A DNA stretch of 64,000 nt from Cheilinus undulatus (taxonomy: Eukaryota > Chordata > Actinopteri > Labriformes > Labridae): assembly GCF_018320785.1 (NCBI RefSeq), contig NC_054882.1:27966719-28030718 (forward strand), read 5' to 3'. Numbering within the stretch: position 1 is the stretch's first letter; each line of letters begins with the position of its first letter. Below are positions 27,633 to 41,300 of the stretch, piece by piece. Position numbers and translations under genes: made by a program. The notes under the pieces are model-generated. The model saw nothing but the letters and a program-made list of their open reading frames with translations, searched no databases and had not been told where the DNA came from.

Positions 27633-30600
27633 ATGGTGCTACTTGAAAATGATTCGGTAAGAACAAAACTCTTGACGTACATACCATAATATCTTTACGT
27701 AATTATTTTTTGAAAAGGAAACTGCCACTGTCAGCTAAATGTTGGTGTCTAGAAGCTAGCTATTAGCCTAAACGTAAGGTAAGCTAGCCTGTCGTCAAAC
27801 TGACTCATTAGTTAACGTGCTAACGCTTGGTTAAATACTTATTATCGAGTTGGAATACAGATAACTGTGAACTATAAGCCTACAAGAGCTAGAAACTGGC
27901 TTTTTTATGTATTAAACAAAATATTGTCCATGTAAACACTTGAGCTTTTGTCAATTGATACTTAGGTTAAATGTTTCAAGAAGTTGAGCTGTAAGTTGGC
28001 AAGTTATAACGTCTTATTTGACAACAAAAGTCATCAAAGCTGGCTTAGCTTAAAACAAACAACTCTGTAGCTTTTAAATCAAGTTTATAGACACCAGTAA
28101 TTCAGACTATTCATTGTTACATTCCTGAGGCAGCATACTCCTTAGCCGTGGTAGGTGATCTGGTGTAGTTTGCTGCAACAAATGCGATTTGATATTTTAC
28201 TTGTATGTTAACATCTGTTCCTCTTTCTGTTTATACTTATTAGTCATATAAGCTAGAGATCTTTCTGTGTAAAGCAGCATATTTTGAAAAGTAACATATA
28301 CCTCCAGAGATCCCTGTAAACCAGTGGTTCTCAACTGGTAGGTCTTGACCTAAAGAGTGGGCACCAGCCCTGTTCCTGGAGGTGGGGGTGATAACCAGTA
28401 AATTTCATTCATTTTCTCAAGATTGTACCTTATTTATCTTGCCAAAATTCCTATGTTATATGGGGAAAATTGAGTTAACATTTTTAAAAAAAGTATGCAT
28501 GCACTTCTGTTACGATGTGCCAAGGAAGACCTGTTTTGTCCTGTCTCTTTGTTCAGTTGAACAAATGCACCATGTAAGATCCAAGCTGTCACATTTTCCA
28601 TTTAATAAGTTTGATTGGTTAAAAATTTGGGGCAGGATTTCTCATAAGGACGTGGTAATCGGTTCTGATGCCCAACCATTTGAGAACCTCTGTTGTAAAC
28701 TGTATTAAATGCTGTAGCATTCATGAAATCTGTGGCTTTCTACAGTGGTTAGACTGCATCAGCTTGTCCCTGATAAACTGGTAAATAATTGTACAACCCA
28801 GAGGTGGAAAAAGTAGACAGCTATTGTACTCAAGTAAAAGTACAGTTACTCTTGCTAAAACTAGAAGTAAAATTATTGATTTCATAATGTTCCTTCCACC
28901 TCTGGTATAGCAATTATGTATCAGTAAAAACATTTTTGATATGTCATTACTGTTCAACTACCAGACTGAAACCAAGAAGTATAAAACTTGTTTGTGTTCT
29001 GTTGTTTAGTTCCTCACAGAGCTCACGCGGCTCTTTCAGAAGTGCAGAGCATCTGGCAGTGTCGTCATCACACTAAAGAAATGTAAGTAGATCTCTTCTT
29101 GGTTTTAGTTTCAGCTGGAGAGGAAAATCTTGAGTACACTGAGAAAACTAAACCTGAGCAAAAGTAAACGCAACTTGTAATATCAACAATAGAAATACAA
29201 GTTCACCTCATTTTGAAGTCAATTAAATATTTTTTAAAAACACAAGACATTTTAATCTTTTGTGATCAAAGATATTTTATGTAATGAAAGCCAATCTTCC
29301 TAAGCTCATCCATGTATCAAAAGCTGATCTTGTTATTTATGCTCTGTTCTTTTCTGTATTTCAAAACCCAAATTGCTACATTACCCAAGAACTATCAACG
29401 TCCCCTGTGGTGCATTGTGGGCATTTCTAAATTAGTGATAAAGACCTTTTCTAACAGTCAGGAATAGCTGAACTTTTGACTGAGGACATGGAAGTGATGG
29501 AGGACAAGATTGGTGGGTTTATGCATTTAGATTTAAGTGTGAGTTAAGATGTTAACTGTTGCTATGATTTTCTTTGTTCATGTTTCTGATGAATTGTTGC
29601 TTTTCATTTTCAACACTTTTGCGCTGTGAGTGAAAATGTGAGCCTTTCCTGACAATGAGTTTGACTTGCCGTCTCGTTCTTACATATGAACACAGAAGCT
29701 CCTGTGATAACCTCAGTTATGACACGAAATAAAGGAAGTATTGAAAAGTGCATTTAGAAGCATCATTTACAAGTAAAGATGCTTCTTTTCAGTTCCTCCA
29801 GTGTGAAGGATACAGTAGATTTTATAAGCTGGGTTTACTTTAAATTGCATTAATGTAAACAAGTACTAGTTTTTTCAGTCTAGTGGTACTTGGATTTTTT
29901 TTTGTTCATGAACAGAAAAATATGAGTAGTTCATCCAAAGTTAATCTGCTTTGACCTACATAAAAGGAAATAATGCCAGAGTTTTTAAGTAAATCTGACT
30001 GAATGTTTTCATCCAGGGCTCCTGTAGATCCTTGAAAAGTCTTATTGAGTCTTAATTCCAAATTTAAGGCCAAATAATGTCTTAAAAAGTCAGATTTTTA
30101 CCAGTGAGAGGTCTTACACTTTAAAGGGCACTAACTAAGACATGGCCTTTGTCCTTTGTTTTCTAGCTAAGCTTGTAAGATTTTAATCATTTTCTGCCAC
30201 CAATTGTTGAATATATATTCTCTAAATTGGTGTTGGATGTTCTAAATTTTCTGGGGAGGAACCCCCAGACCCTACTCTGATCTTATCTGACTCACTGTGA
30301 TTTAATAAACTCTACTGTTGGGGAAACACTGGTCCAGTTCTCTAACATCTGGGCTAACCATTTTCCCACTAAAAATCAGTGCAGTCCATCCTTATTTCAA
30401 CATGTGTTCCCTAACAAAAAGGATTAGTTTGCTCTTAATGGTAAAACTGATTAGACTCAGCTCAGCACACCTGCAAACATGTGTTATAAAAATATCTCCA
30501 TAAGGCATATTTATTTAATAGAGGCATTTGGACGTTCATGACCAAAACGTCTCTCTCCCCCTACACCATTTGACATTTCTGTCATTAAATCAGAAAATTC

Positions 30601-31197
30601 AGCCCTGGTTTGATGTACTGAGAAATCTCTTGCCTTTCAATTTTTTAGAGTTTACTGTTCAAAAAGTGCTATTAATAATTCTCAGGTCTACAAAGATCTT
30701 AACATGCTTTCTTTAAATGGAAAATTTTTCTGCTTCACAGATGACGGGAGGACCAAGCCAACGCCTCGAAAGGGCCACTCAGACTCATTTGAACCAGCAG
30801 ACAACAAATGTCTCATTAGAGCTTCTGATGGCAAGAAGAAAATTAGCACAGTGGTGAGCTTACAGTGTCCTGTTTGATTTGCTCTTGCATTATGTGTTAT
30901 TGTAAATGCTTGACTGTCACCTCTTAACCATTTCAGGTCAGCACAAAAGAAGTAATCAAGTTTCAAATGGTAGGTTAAACTTTTTCTGTCATCCATGATT
31001 AAGTGTTCTTGATTTAATTAAAAAACTTCAAAGATATTATCTCATTTTCCCTGTACTCTTCACTAAAACTGAGCTGTTGAACCTGATAAAATCTGTCTTT
31101 TTCCCAGGCGTACTCCAACCTCCTCAGAGCTCACATGGATGGACTTAAGAAGAAAGATAAGAAAAGCAAAAGCAAGAAAACCAAAGCCACTCAATGA
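27633..31197 (+). CDS. srp14: SRP14, signal recognition particle 14 kDa protein
   Basis: Coding exons: 27633-27656, 29010-29082, 30741-30853, 30937-30969, 31108-31197; 333 nt, 110 aa plus TGA, all GT-AG and phase consistent. The protein starts MVLLENDSFLTELTRLFQKC and continues with SGSVVITLKKYDGRTKP, CLIRASDGKKKISTVV and KFQMAYSNLLRAHMDGL. It ends in a lysine-rich tail (KKKDKKSKSKKTKATQ). SRP14 pairs with SRP9 on the Alu domain of SRP RNA and slows translation elongation while the ribosome docks at the ER. Length equals the 110-residue form known from rodents and lacks the alanine-rich extension of primates. Confidence 0.96.
28321..28692. mobile_element. hAT-like miniature element, copy A
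   Basis: It starts CAGTGGTTCTCAACTGGTAG and ends ACCATTTGAGAACCTCTG, so the termini are inverted repeats of the CAGTGGTTCTCAA type. It is non-coding and lies in SRP14 intron 1. It is related to 32477-33276. Confidence 0.75.
28798..28904. mobile_element. Short foldback element (AGAGGTGGAAAAAGTA family)
   Basis: The left end CCAGAGGTGGAAAAAGTA and the right end TTCCACCTCTGG are inverted. Inside are CTCAAGTAAAAGTACAG-type words. The 107-bp copy appears internally deleted; larger relatives lie at 43077-43740. Confidence 0.7.
29083..30740 (+). other. SRP14 intron 2
   Basis: An AT-rich intron with one probable hAT-derived repeat at about 30015-30335; nothing else recognised. Confidence 0.55.
30015..30335. 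repeat. Probable hAT-derived repeat
   Basis: It contains AGATCCTTGAAAAGTCTTAT, TTTCTGGGGAGGAACCCCCA and a terminal GGGGAAACACTGGTC, words typical of degraded hAT copies in fish. The boundaries are approximate. Confidence 0.45.
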
Positions 31198-32100
31198 GCA
31201 ACAGACTCTGTAACACAAGCCTGGGTACATAACACTGGCCTGTACTATCTGAGGTAAAGGGAAAGGCCTCTACTTGGTCTGTGGTCCCACCCGGCTTACT
31301 TCCTGTTCACCTGAGGCCTCAAACACTGTTCATCCACCAGGTGACTGCTTTGATATCACGCCATTGTTTGCATGGTTAAGTCTCATCCTCAGCTGCTCGG
31401 GGGCAGCGGTGATTTGGAACAGAAAAACTTGAGGATATCTCATTCAGGAAGAAGTCAGCTTTATTGAAACTCCACCATATCTGCTTCAGAATCAGGCCAT
31501 CAACAGCTGTGTCACATCTGGAGTCAAATCCATGGAGCCCAATCGTTCGCTGCCTTTCTTGCTATTTAATTGTTAGGGTCCCTATTTATGTTATATTGAC
31601 AGCTGATCTGTTGGCTGTGCTGCCATATTTTCATTTGTCGGGGTCTTGAGTATAATGTTTAGTTTGTCCAGTCATTGGATTTTTTAAAAATTGAAATCAA
31701 AGTCTGCTCAGATGTTTTTTTCCCAGTTTACTGTACTTGATATTGGGAATGAAAATGAGCTTTTCCTTTTTATTATAGAAAAACAAACAATCATACTTTA
31801 CTTCCTCATTTTGTGCCACCCAGTTGTCAGGTTGGCTATTTAGAAATTGTAAAGATATTCTGAATTAGTTATATGAAAAAAAAAAGGTTCAAAGCTGTAA
31901 ATTTACTGTAAAGCATGTTTGAGTAGTGAATGCAAACACTAAGAATCTGCTGTAACTCTAATAAGGTCATTTCTTTTCATCACAATGCAGATTTAAGTGC
32001 AGCTAGAACATTTTGGCAACCCTTTGTACCATCTTGTTAATCTCCTGAGGCCTGCAGAGGGATTTAAGTTCAGAAATAAAGTGCTTTGTTTGTAAAAGTC
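31198..32100 (+). other. srp14: SRP14 3' UTR
   Basis: Sequence after the TGA with AATAAA at 32075-32080, followed by GTGCTTTGTTTGT, a good downstream GU-rich element. It ends about 170 bp from the stop codon of the convergent globin X gene. Confidence 0.7.
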
Positions 32101-32272
32101 GCAGTATGTATTTTTTGTCCATGGTGATAAAGTAGCAAACAATGACTGTGGTGAACATGAGCAATGTAGAAAAGAAGACATTAAATACTCTATAAATACA
32201 CTATATACATAAACACTTGTGTGCAGAACTGAGAGGAAACGGTCTTGAGTTGTGTCTGAGAGAAGAAGCGTC

Positions 32273-32392
32273 TCAAAGCGCTGTGTTGCTCTTCTCTGGT
32301 CTCTCCTTCGGGGAGAGGGTGAGGAGGTGCTGCCGTCTGCTCTCCTCCTGGTATCCCTGTCTCATGAGGCTCGTCACGTACTGGAACATGGC
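32273..32392 (-). CDS. xgb: Globin X exon 5 (H helix and tail)
   Basis: Codes AMFQYVTSLMRQGYQEESRR and a polar tail ending EKSNTAL-TGA. The acceptor is CTGTCCAG. No AATAAA follows on - within the first 200 nt; a candidate (TTTATT on +) lies at 31769-31774 inside the SRP14 3' UTR. Confidence 0.92.
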   Translation of the reverse strand, partial: AMFQYVTSLMRQGYQEESRRQHLLTLSPKERPEKSNTAL

Positions 32393-35300
32393 CTGGACAG
32401 ATGAGAAGTATTTATTTCTATATAACCAAATTGTAATAAAGGTTATCTTAAGAAACTTTATAAAACAGGGTCTAGACTAGTGGTTCTCAAGTGGTGAGTT
32501 TGGACCCAAAAGTCAGTTGCAAAAATTTGGAAATGTGTGCCAGGAGAAAAAATGGGGCAAAAATTCTGACATAGAGAAACCCATAGTGGGACTGAAAACA
32601 GCACATCCATGACCCCCCAACCTCACCCCGTGATGACAAGGAAATTACATCTTTTTCCCCTTAAGATTTCATCTTATTTACCTCCTTTTCCCTGGTAACA
32701 AAACTGGTTTCTGCAAGACATTTCATCAACAAATTGCCAATTCCATGGTGTCTTGTGAGAATGGAGAAAAACAGATGCCTGCATGCATGCATGTGGTTCT
32801 ATAATGATGTGATTTATAAATAAGTTTATTTACTTCTGTCCTTTTGTTTTATTATGTTTTGTTTGATTTAGGGTCCAAACTGCAACTTCTTTATTTTATT
32901 CATCTGTGAACAAAGAGAGGATGAAACACGTTAAAAAATACTCCACCACAGAAGGACATGCATGAATAAATTTTGTTTTACTCTGATTCCTAGAAACTTC
33001 ATGGAAATTGGATAATTTCTCAAGGAATTTCCTGATTATTAACAAAGAACATATTTGTTATTTGGAAAAAGGAGATAAATTAGTTAAAATCTTGAGACAA
33101 AGACTAACATTTACTGGTCATTACAGTAAATCCGATGTGTTAATGTACTACATGTTCACTTAGGACTTCATAAATTTGAATTTTTGCAACATTTTTTTCC
33201 TGGCATACATTCGAGACCAAATGGAAGCCACTTCCCAACCCACTTTTAGGTCCAACCCACCATTTGAGAACCACAGACAATCACTCTGTTATATTAGTGA
33301 CCGAGATCGAACAATAATACATCATGACAAAGTACTTCAGCAAGTAAAAGTCAAGGCAAAGAAAGAAAATCCTTTTTAACAGGCAGAATCCTTGATAAGA
33401 TCATCCTGACTACAGCCCTATTCGCACAGAATTAGTATTACCTGGCGACCTCTGGTAATTTGTAAAAATCATGCAGGATGACTGGGTTTTTCATCCTGTG
33501 TGAATCGACCATGTCTGTAGTTTGCTGTGAAAAACTTCCAGGGCAAATTAACAGCCGTATTTCAGCCCACTCAGAGGTCCAGGGGTAATACTAATCCTGT
33601 GTGAATGAGCATCTCTGTAATCTTGGGTGGTAGCTGTTTCTTTAGTCTACGTGGCTTTTTCTGCTAAAAAAACATTAGAGGCTGTGTAGGAGATTGATCA
33701 AAAAGTTTTGACAAATACAGGTAATACATATTGCTTTTCTATCAGTTAACTTTATCCTATGTTCAAAAATGACTTTATTCTACTTACTTTATATTTACAA
33801 CTTGTACTGTCCAAACACTGCTCTCTTAAAAAGCACAACACTTTTGCTCTGCCTCCTACAGCTTCTCTTTCATGGTGCCCGATCTTATGTTTGTATTATT
33901 TAGCTGTACATTTCATGCATAAGGCGTGTTTGGTAATGTTCAGTAATTTTGTTAACAACAGCTGATCTGCTGATCAGACTTTAGAAATAAACATTCCCTG
34001 TGTTTCATTGCTGCAGCCATGCTGAACCTTCATGTTTTCTTTCAGACATGTCAGTAAGTCTGGGAACATTACAGTCTTTGTTTGGTACCTGAGCAAATGC
34101 ACCGTAGCAAACACTGACGTCAGCAATTAAAACTAATCCTGTGCGAATAGTGCTTGAGTCTACATATGTAAGAGAGATTTTCACTGATTGATCAGATATT
34201 TGCATTAATGAGCTGTTGAACAGGTGAACCTAATGGAGTGATCAGTGAGTGTATAATTGTGTGACCATCTTCAAAAAATATATAATTTTGTCCCCTAATT
34301 TTAAACATACAACTAGGGCCTTAAAATGCATTTTTAGTATTTAAGTCAGTGTAACCAGTTTACCTCTGTTTTCTTGTCCACAAGTATGCTCAAAAGTTAG
34401 ATCAATGATTTTGGAAAAAGAGCTATGGAACAGTGAGTCCGTGATGTTGAAGAATAGTGTGGCTCAGATTAAGACATTAAGCTGATAAGGGAGAAGAATG
34501 TTGAAAATATGTTCTGGATAATTAATTGGATCTTGGCCAAAGATGTTCCACCTTTAGCTCCAACCTAGTTTAGGTTAAATGAAAAAAAGAAAAAACGACC
34601 TACAGCTGCCCTGAGGATAACTGGGATTTTACTACCAAGTCCTGAAACTGCATTAATGATGATAATGCAGGTATGGATGATGCATTATGATTAAACTAGC
34701 TGGTATTCAGATTAGAATTAACTTTGCTTCAAAGTACTTATTATGACAATGTTTCTTCTCTTTTTGAATATAAAACTTCAATAGAAACTGTTAAGTTCTA
34801 ACTATAGAGATTACAGTATTTAACCACTAGAGGGCAGCAAATGGTAATATGGACATAGACAAAATGTTCAGAATTGTACTCGTAATAACAAATGCTGGAC
34901 TTTTACTTCAAGGTAATTTTATAATTATTGAAATAAGCATAAAGCTTGAATTCTGCTGCTGCAAAGAGATTATATCGTAAGAAAGTAAACTTAATTTATA
35001 GTTATGTTTTTAAATGTCTAAAACCTTCAGATCTGGTGACAGCAGTTTCATTTATTGCAAAATAAAAGTTTACATTTTCACTTAAATTTGCTTTATAAAA
35101 CGTGTGAGCATTATTCTGGCACTGGGTGTCCGATCTACAAACTGCGGACAAAACGAAGCCTGTGGTTAATCTTTAATTGGCCTGCAGCAATTTCTAAAAA
35201 TACAACGACTTAACCTCCTGAGACCATGCATGTACAAATGATGACATTACATTTTTCCTATAACATAGTAGTAATTTCTGGTATTAGAATTATTCAAATA

Positions 35301-38300
35301 ATTGTTGGAAATGTCCATTTAAGTTAAACAAATAAGCTTGAAATGTTGGGAGAATTAGCCATGAAATGTTCAGGAGTTTAATGGAAATTTAAGGTAATTT
35401 CAAGTATTTTCATGGAATTTTGGGGGGATATGTTTGTTTATTTTTCAAGTTTCATTGGAAGTTTTGGGGGCAAATTTGCTCTGACTTTTTTGCACTTTCA
35501 TGGGAATTTGTTAGGATCTCTGGAGGATTTTTTTTCGTAATGAAAAATGATATTTGTAACATAGTTTATTTTGTCCTGTTATATATTTATTGGGTTGTGA
35601 GATGACATTTAGTGGTGCTTTAGCATTCCTGAAAAGGGTCTGAAATCCCTTATGAGCAGGGCTGACCAGGGCCCATCTTAAATCTGACTGGCTACCTCAA
35701 AACCCTTGATAATGATTGGTTGTTAACCTTCGCCACCAATAATGTAGCTGTAATGTAGGCTGATTTTTCCATGAGAGTGTTCTATCAGTAAGGATATCAT
35801 ATTGTGGATTGATGAGTGCAGTATATAAAGTGACGCGGTCATCCTTATACTTCTCTGCATGAGGCCCTCAGTGAAAAAAGACCAGACCCCCTGCTCTAGC
35901 ATCTACCACAGGGGCTTTTACAGTGACATAACATGATGTGACAGAGCCCTCTTCCATCTTCTCAGTATGTTCATGTATGGTTCAATGACATGTACATTTC
36001 ACATCAGTCAGCCTCGTGTCACACTGGTTTCCATTCTTGACGTAAAAAAAGATGCGCACCGATCTGATGCTGACATGATTCTGGACACACACTGCTGCTG
36101 ACTGGTTGCACACATTGAGAGTCAAACAGCGGCGCCCCTCACCTTCCACGCCTCCTCCAGCTCGGCCGTCCACCTCTCCTTCAGGATGGGCTGCACGGCA
36201 CAGATGAATTCTGCTCCGACGTACTGGAAAATAATTGTGCGTGATGCTTAATGACGTGCTAGTGCGTTGGTAGCCCAGTTGTATTTGTCACTCCTTTGTT
36301 ACTATTGTTATCCTCAGAAATAGGTGTTTCCATTTTAAGAGTGTACTTATTCATTCAGCCTAATATGGTTTTGACTGCCTCAGTTAAATGGTGAGTCTGA
36401 TAAAGAGCTGCAGTATCATGAATCTGAAAACATGCACTCCTCTGTTAAAAAGCAGCATCACAGAAACACACTGTGTTCAGCACTGATGGGATCATTGGGG
36501 TCTTACACTGTAGTACTTTGGTGGAGCGTTGTAATGATAATGGCTTTTTCCCAGCTCCAGAGCCAGAGCTTCCAGTCTGTCCAGCTGCTCCAGTCTGGCA
36601 ACGCTTTTCTCGATAAAAGACATCACCCTGAAAGAGAAGAGGAGAGAAAAAAACTTAATCTTTATGTTTTAATAAGTATGACACTACTTGATGCTGTAAG
36701 ATGAGACAACATTTCAGAGTTCCTTCTGTTTTGCAGGTGAGTCGCGATCACTGCACAGCGTGTGAGTGACACATTTGAAGATAACTACTGAGCCAAAGGT
36801 TAACGTTGCTGAATGCCCCTCCTCTTTCCTCTCTGTTGTTTTTCATTACGGTCCCTGAGTGCTGGGTTGTGGTGGAGGATTACTGCTGTGATGCCACACT
36901 ATTTCCTGCCTGCACCTTTCAGCTCCTCAGGCAGTAATTGACTACTTTGCCTCATGTGTGAAGGAGCACAGAGAGGCCCAGTGCACCCTGGGAAACAGCC
37001 AAAGTGGCTGTGATAGATGCTACAAGCTGTGTTTGCTGCTCATTATAAGGTGAGGTGTAGAGCTATGACACTTGTGTTATCATTTGTGTCAAGTGTTGTG
37101 TGCAGTCCGATTGTCATGATTTCATCATGTTAACCTTCAGTAAAACTCAAACAGTACCCATACTTGTTTGTGCAGTGTCTAATTTTTTGGCCCTCTGATG
37201 CTAATAGTCAGTTTTGTCTCCTTTTTGCTGGATAACAGCCTGCAGTTGTTTGTTGTAGTTTTCAACAAGTCTCTGACACATCTCCTGAGGAATCCCAGCC
37301 CATTCTTCTATGGCAAATCTCTCAACTTCCTCCAGATTTGAAAGTCATCTGGCATGGACCTCAGTCTTTAGTTCACCCCACACATTTTCACTGGGGTTCA
37401 AGTCAGGGCTTTGTGCCAGTCAACAACGTTCACTTTGGTCTTCTGGAGGTAGTTCTTCACCAGGAACCATGGATGTTTTGGGTCCTTATCCTATTCCCAA
37501 ATTCCCAAATCTATTGATACCAGTAATGAACTTATTAACTTAGTTGCCAGTACTGATATTATGCCAAAAAACATCATGCATCCTGATGTTTAATATGATG
37601 AAAATGATCAGTGTTGCTACAGAAAACAACCATATATTATTACTACAACACATCCCTAATTATTATGCAAATTGGATTTTAGTGTCATAAACATCCAATT
37701 TTTTGTATTTCAGTTAAACTCATGGATGATATTGTGTCTCATGGTTCTCTGGATGGCTGAAATCAATCTCTAACACCTGTGATTATTAGTTTGCCAGGTG
37801 AGCCCAATTAAAGGAAAACTACTTATGAAACACGTTCCACATTATTAAGCAGGCCATAGGTTTCAGCAATATGGAAGAGAAAAAGGATCTCTCTGCTGCT
37901 GAAAAGCGGCAAATAGTGTAATGCCTTGGACAAGGAATGAAAACATTAGATATTTCACAAAAACTTAAGTGTGATCATCATACTGTGAAGAAATTTGTGG
38001 CTGATTTAGAGCACAGATAGGTTCGTGCAGGTAAAGGCATAATGAGGAAGGTTTCTGCCAGACATATTCATCTAATTAAGACAGCAGCTGCTAAAATGCC
38101 AATACAAAGTAGCAAACAGGTATTTGAAGCTGCTGGTGCCTCTGGAGTCCCACCAACCTCAAGGTGTAGGATCCTCCAGAGACTTGCAGTCGTGTATAAA
38201 CCTACTATTCAGCCACCCCTGATCAATGCTCACAAGCAGAAATGGTTGCAGTGGGCCCAGAAATACATGAAGACTCATTTTCAAACAGTCTTCTTTACTT

Positions 38301-41300
38301 GATGAGTGCCATGCAACCCTGAATGGTCCAGATGGATGGAGCAGTGGATGGTCGGTGGATGGCCACCATGTACCAACAAGGCTGCAACATCAACAAGGAG
38401 GGGGTGGGGTCATGTTTGGGCTGCAATCATGGGGAGAGAGCTGGTAGGCCCCTTTAGGGTCCCTGAAGGTGTGAAAATGACCTCGCTAAAGTATACAGAG
38501 TTTCTGACTGACCTCTTTCTTCCATGGTACAAAAAGAAGAACCATGCCTTCGTAGCAAAATTATCTTCATGCATGACAATGCACCATCTCATGCTGCAAA
38601 GAATACCTCTGTGTCATTGGCTGCTATAGGCATAAAAGGAGAGAAACTCATGGTGTGGCCCCCATCCTCCCCTGACCTCAGCCCTACTGAGAACCTTTGG
38701 AGCATCCTCAAGCTAAAGATCTATGAGGGTGGGAGGCAGTTCACGTCAAAACTGCAGCTTTGGGAGGCTATTCTGACATCTTGCAAAGAAATTCAAGCAG
38801 AAACTCTCCAAAAACTCACAAGTTCAATGGATGCAAGAATTGTGAAGGTGATATCAAAGACGGGGTCCTATTTTAACAAGAAACTTGGCCTGTTAAGATG
38901 TTTTTGATTGAATTAGCTTTTGATTTCAGTAGCTTTGACCTCCTAATGCTACAAATTTAACAAATGACCATTTTCTTTTTTTTGCAACTTAAAAATGTTT
39001 TGAAACTCTGTTGTGCATAATAATGTGGAACAGTGCATTTTGAGTGTTATTTTTTTTTAGAAAAAAATAGTTATTGGGAATTTTGTTCAATAAAATTTGA
39101 ATTATGCTCTAACAGTTGATGATTTGAAAATTATATTGAGTGTCATTTGTATCGACTATTTAGGAAAATCTGAGAAAAATATAATTTGCAAAATAATTTG
39201 GAACACGGTGTATAACTGAACATTTACTACAGACACTGTAACATCTGTCAAAATGTTTTTTTTTTTTTTTTTTGCAGGGTTAAAAATGGTTACAATTTTT
39301 GCTTGAGCTTCAGTGTGCCTTGGACAAAAAGAGGCTGAAAAGTACTGTATCACTGTAATCCAGCAGTCCATCATCAAGATTTGAAAATTATGACAACAGT
39401 TTAATAATTTAATGTTGTTTTAGTGAATCATTCCTTTTGATTTCAAATAAACGTTTTTAAAGTTATAGAGTTATAGTCTGTTTCCTCCTTTAAAAAAATC
39501 AAGCTGGACTGACATATTGTAACTTGTGCCTTCTTTATGTTATTTACAGAATTCCAACATGGCAACTTCTGTCTAAGGTCATCATGAAAAGCAAACACCT
39601 GACTTTAATAACTGGACCGTGAGCAGTGCAGCTCTGATGATGTATTGTGGAGTTTGTGTCTAACCGCAACCCGTGTGCTCTGAGCTCCCGGCTGGTCCGC
39701 AGCCTCTCCAGGTCCTCTACGTCTCGGAACAGGAAGAAGACATCCTTGCATTCAGGGTGGGTCTCAAACAACCTGTAACCAAAGCAAGAACAATATAGAG
39801 GATCATGACATTTTCCCTCATGTTAGAAACTCTCACACAGCTGTATGTGAGATTTCAGCTCATCAACATTTCTTAGAGGAGTCCCTCATCCTTCAGCCAT
39901 CCTCTCTACTCAGGACTCTGAATGGGGATCTGATTGTGCTGATCTTACTCTGCATCTTATCATCAGAGCCCTCTTTCTATGGTTTTCACATCCTGCAGAT
40001 GCAATCAGGATGTAGCGGCTTTGTGAATCTGCTTTCCTGGAAATCTATACCCTAATTTCCACCCAGAGCAGCGATGAGCTGGCCTGTGGTGGATCCACAG
40101 CTATTATTTTTCCCTAAACTAGTTTTCTTGTTAAGCAGAATATTGAAGCAGGTTGGCCATTAAAATAAAACAGCCTCTCGTCTCCAGCTCAAGGTAGCTG
40201 GGATTAGCCGTGTTATCAGGCTGCACAGTCACCTCCTCTGGATGTGAAGTCTAGTGTGTGCTCAGTGAGATCTAAGGCTATTGTAATTCTGCTTTTAGCA
40301 CAGCGTCCGCAAGCAAGGAAAAATGTAGAAGGTGAAATAAGGTGATGACTGGAATTTAGAGGTTATGGTGGAGCATGCCTACTAAAACTTAAAATCTAAA
40401 GTTGAGTGCAGCTTTCAGTGATAGATGGACTTTGGCTTGTGCTCAGTTGGAAGAGTCTGCTGTCTCTAAACCCAAAGGTTGAGGGTTTGATCCCAGCTCC
40501 TACAGTGACATAAATGTGTCCTCGGGCAAGACATTGAATCCCAAAATACTCCCATGCTGCATCAGTGGTGTGTGAATGTGTGTAAATGTAATTCACACTA
40601 ATGGACTCTTTACATAGCTCAGGTCCATGTACCATTCATCGCTTACCACTCAAAACACTTTTTAAAGTCCATGTAGCATCTGGTCGAAAGAAGTTAGCCA
40701 GGACTTACAATTTAGTGATTTTTAATTTTCCTTTCTTGAATAACATAAGCTAGCTAAACCAAAGTAAGAGCTGGACAAAAAATTAACAAAGACAGACCAT
40801 AAACGCATTAGCTTAGCCTTCCAATTAGTAATACACATATTACCTTAACACAGGGGTGTCACACTTACGGCTCGCGGGCCACTTACGGCCCACCAGCAGG
40901 TGTGAGACGTGTAGGGAAAAAGACAGATATTTTTGAAAAAATATTATATTAAAATATTAATTTTCAATATTTACTAACTTAGGTGTTAGAAATACAAATT
41001 TTCACTTATCTTTCGTGATCTATCTATAATACAGAAAATACAGATCCTAATACAATGCAATAAATCAGTTAAATAAAGCACACTGGACCATCTGTAGAGC
41101 AGGGAGGAACATCCTAAAAAGATGCACGGCAGAGCGCACAGCAGCTGTTTCTTCACCTCAGCTCTGCAAACATGCTGTCCTAAAGGAGGCTGATACAGAC
41201 TGTATGAATTTTAAGACTAAGGTAGAGGGATTTATTTTGTCTGTTTCCTTAGTAATTTATTTATTTTTTAATATGAAGACTGTAACCATTGTGCACAGCC

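Noticed and set aside
38042-38907. Open frames that could be read as a host gene.
   Set aside because: They are pieces of a Tc1-type transposase flanked by inverted ends, broken by stops and frameshifts.
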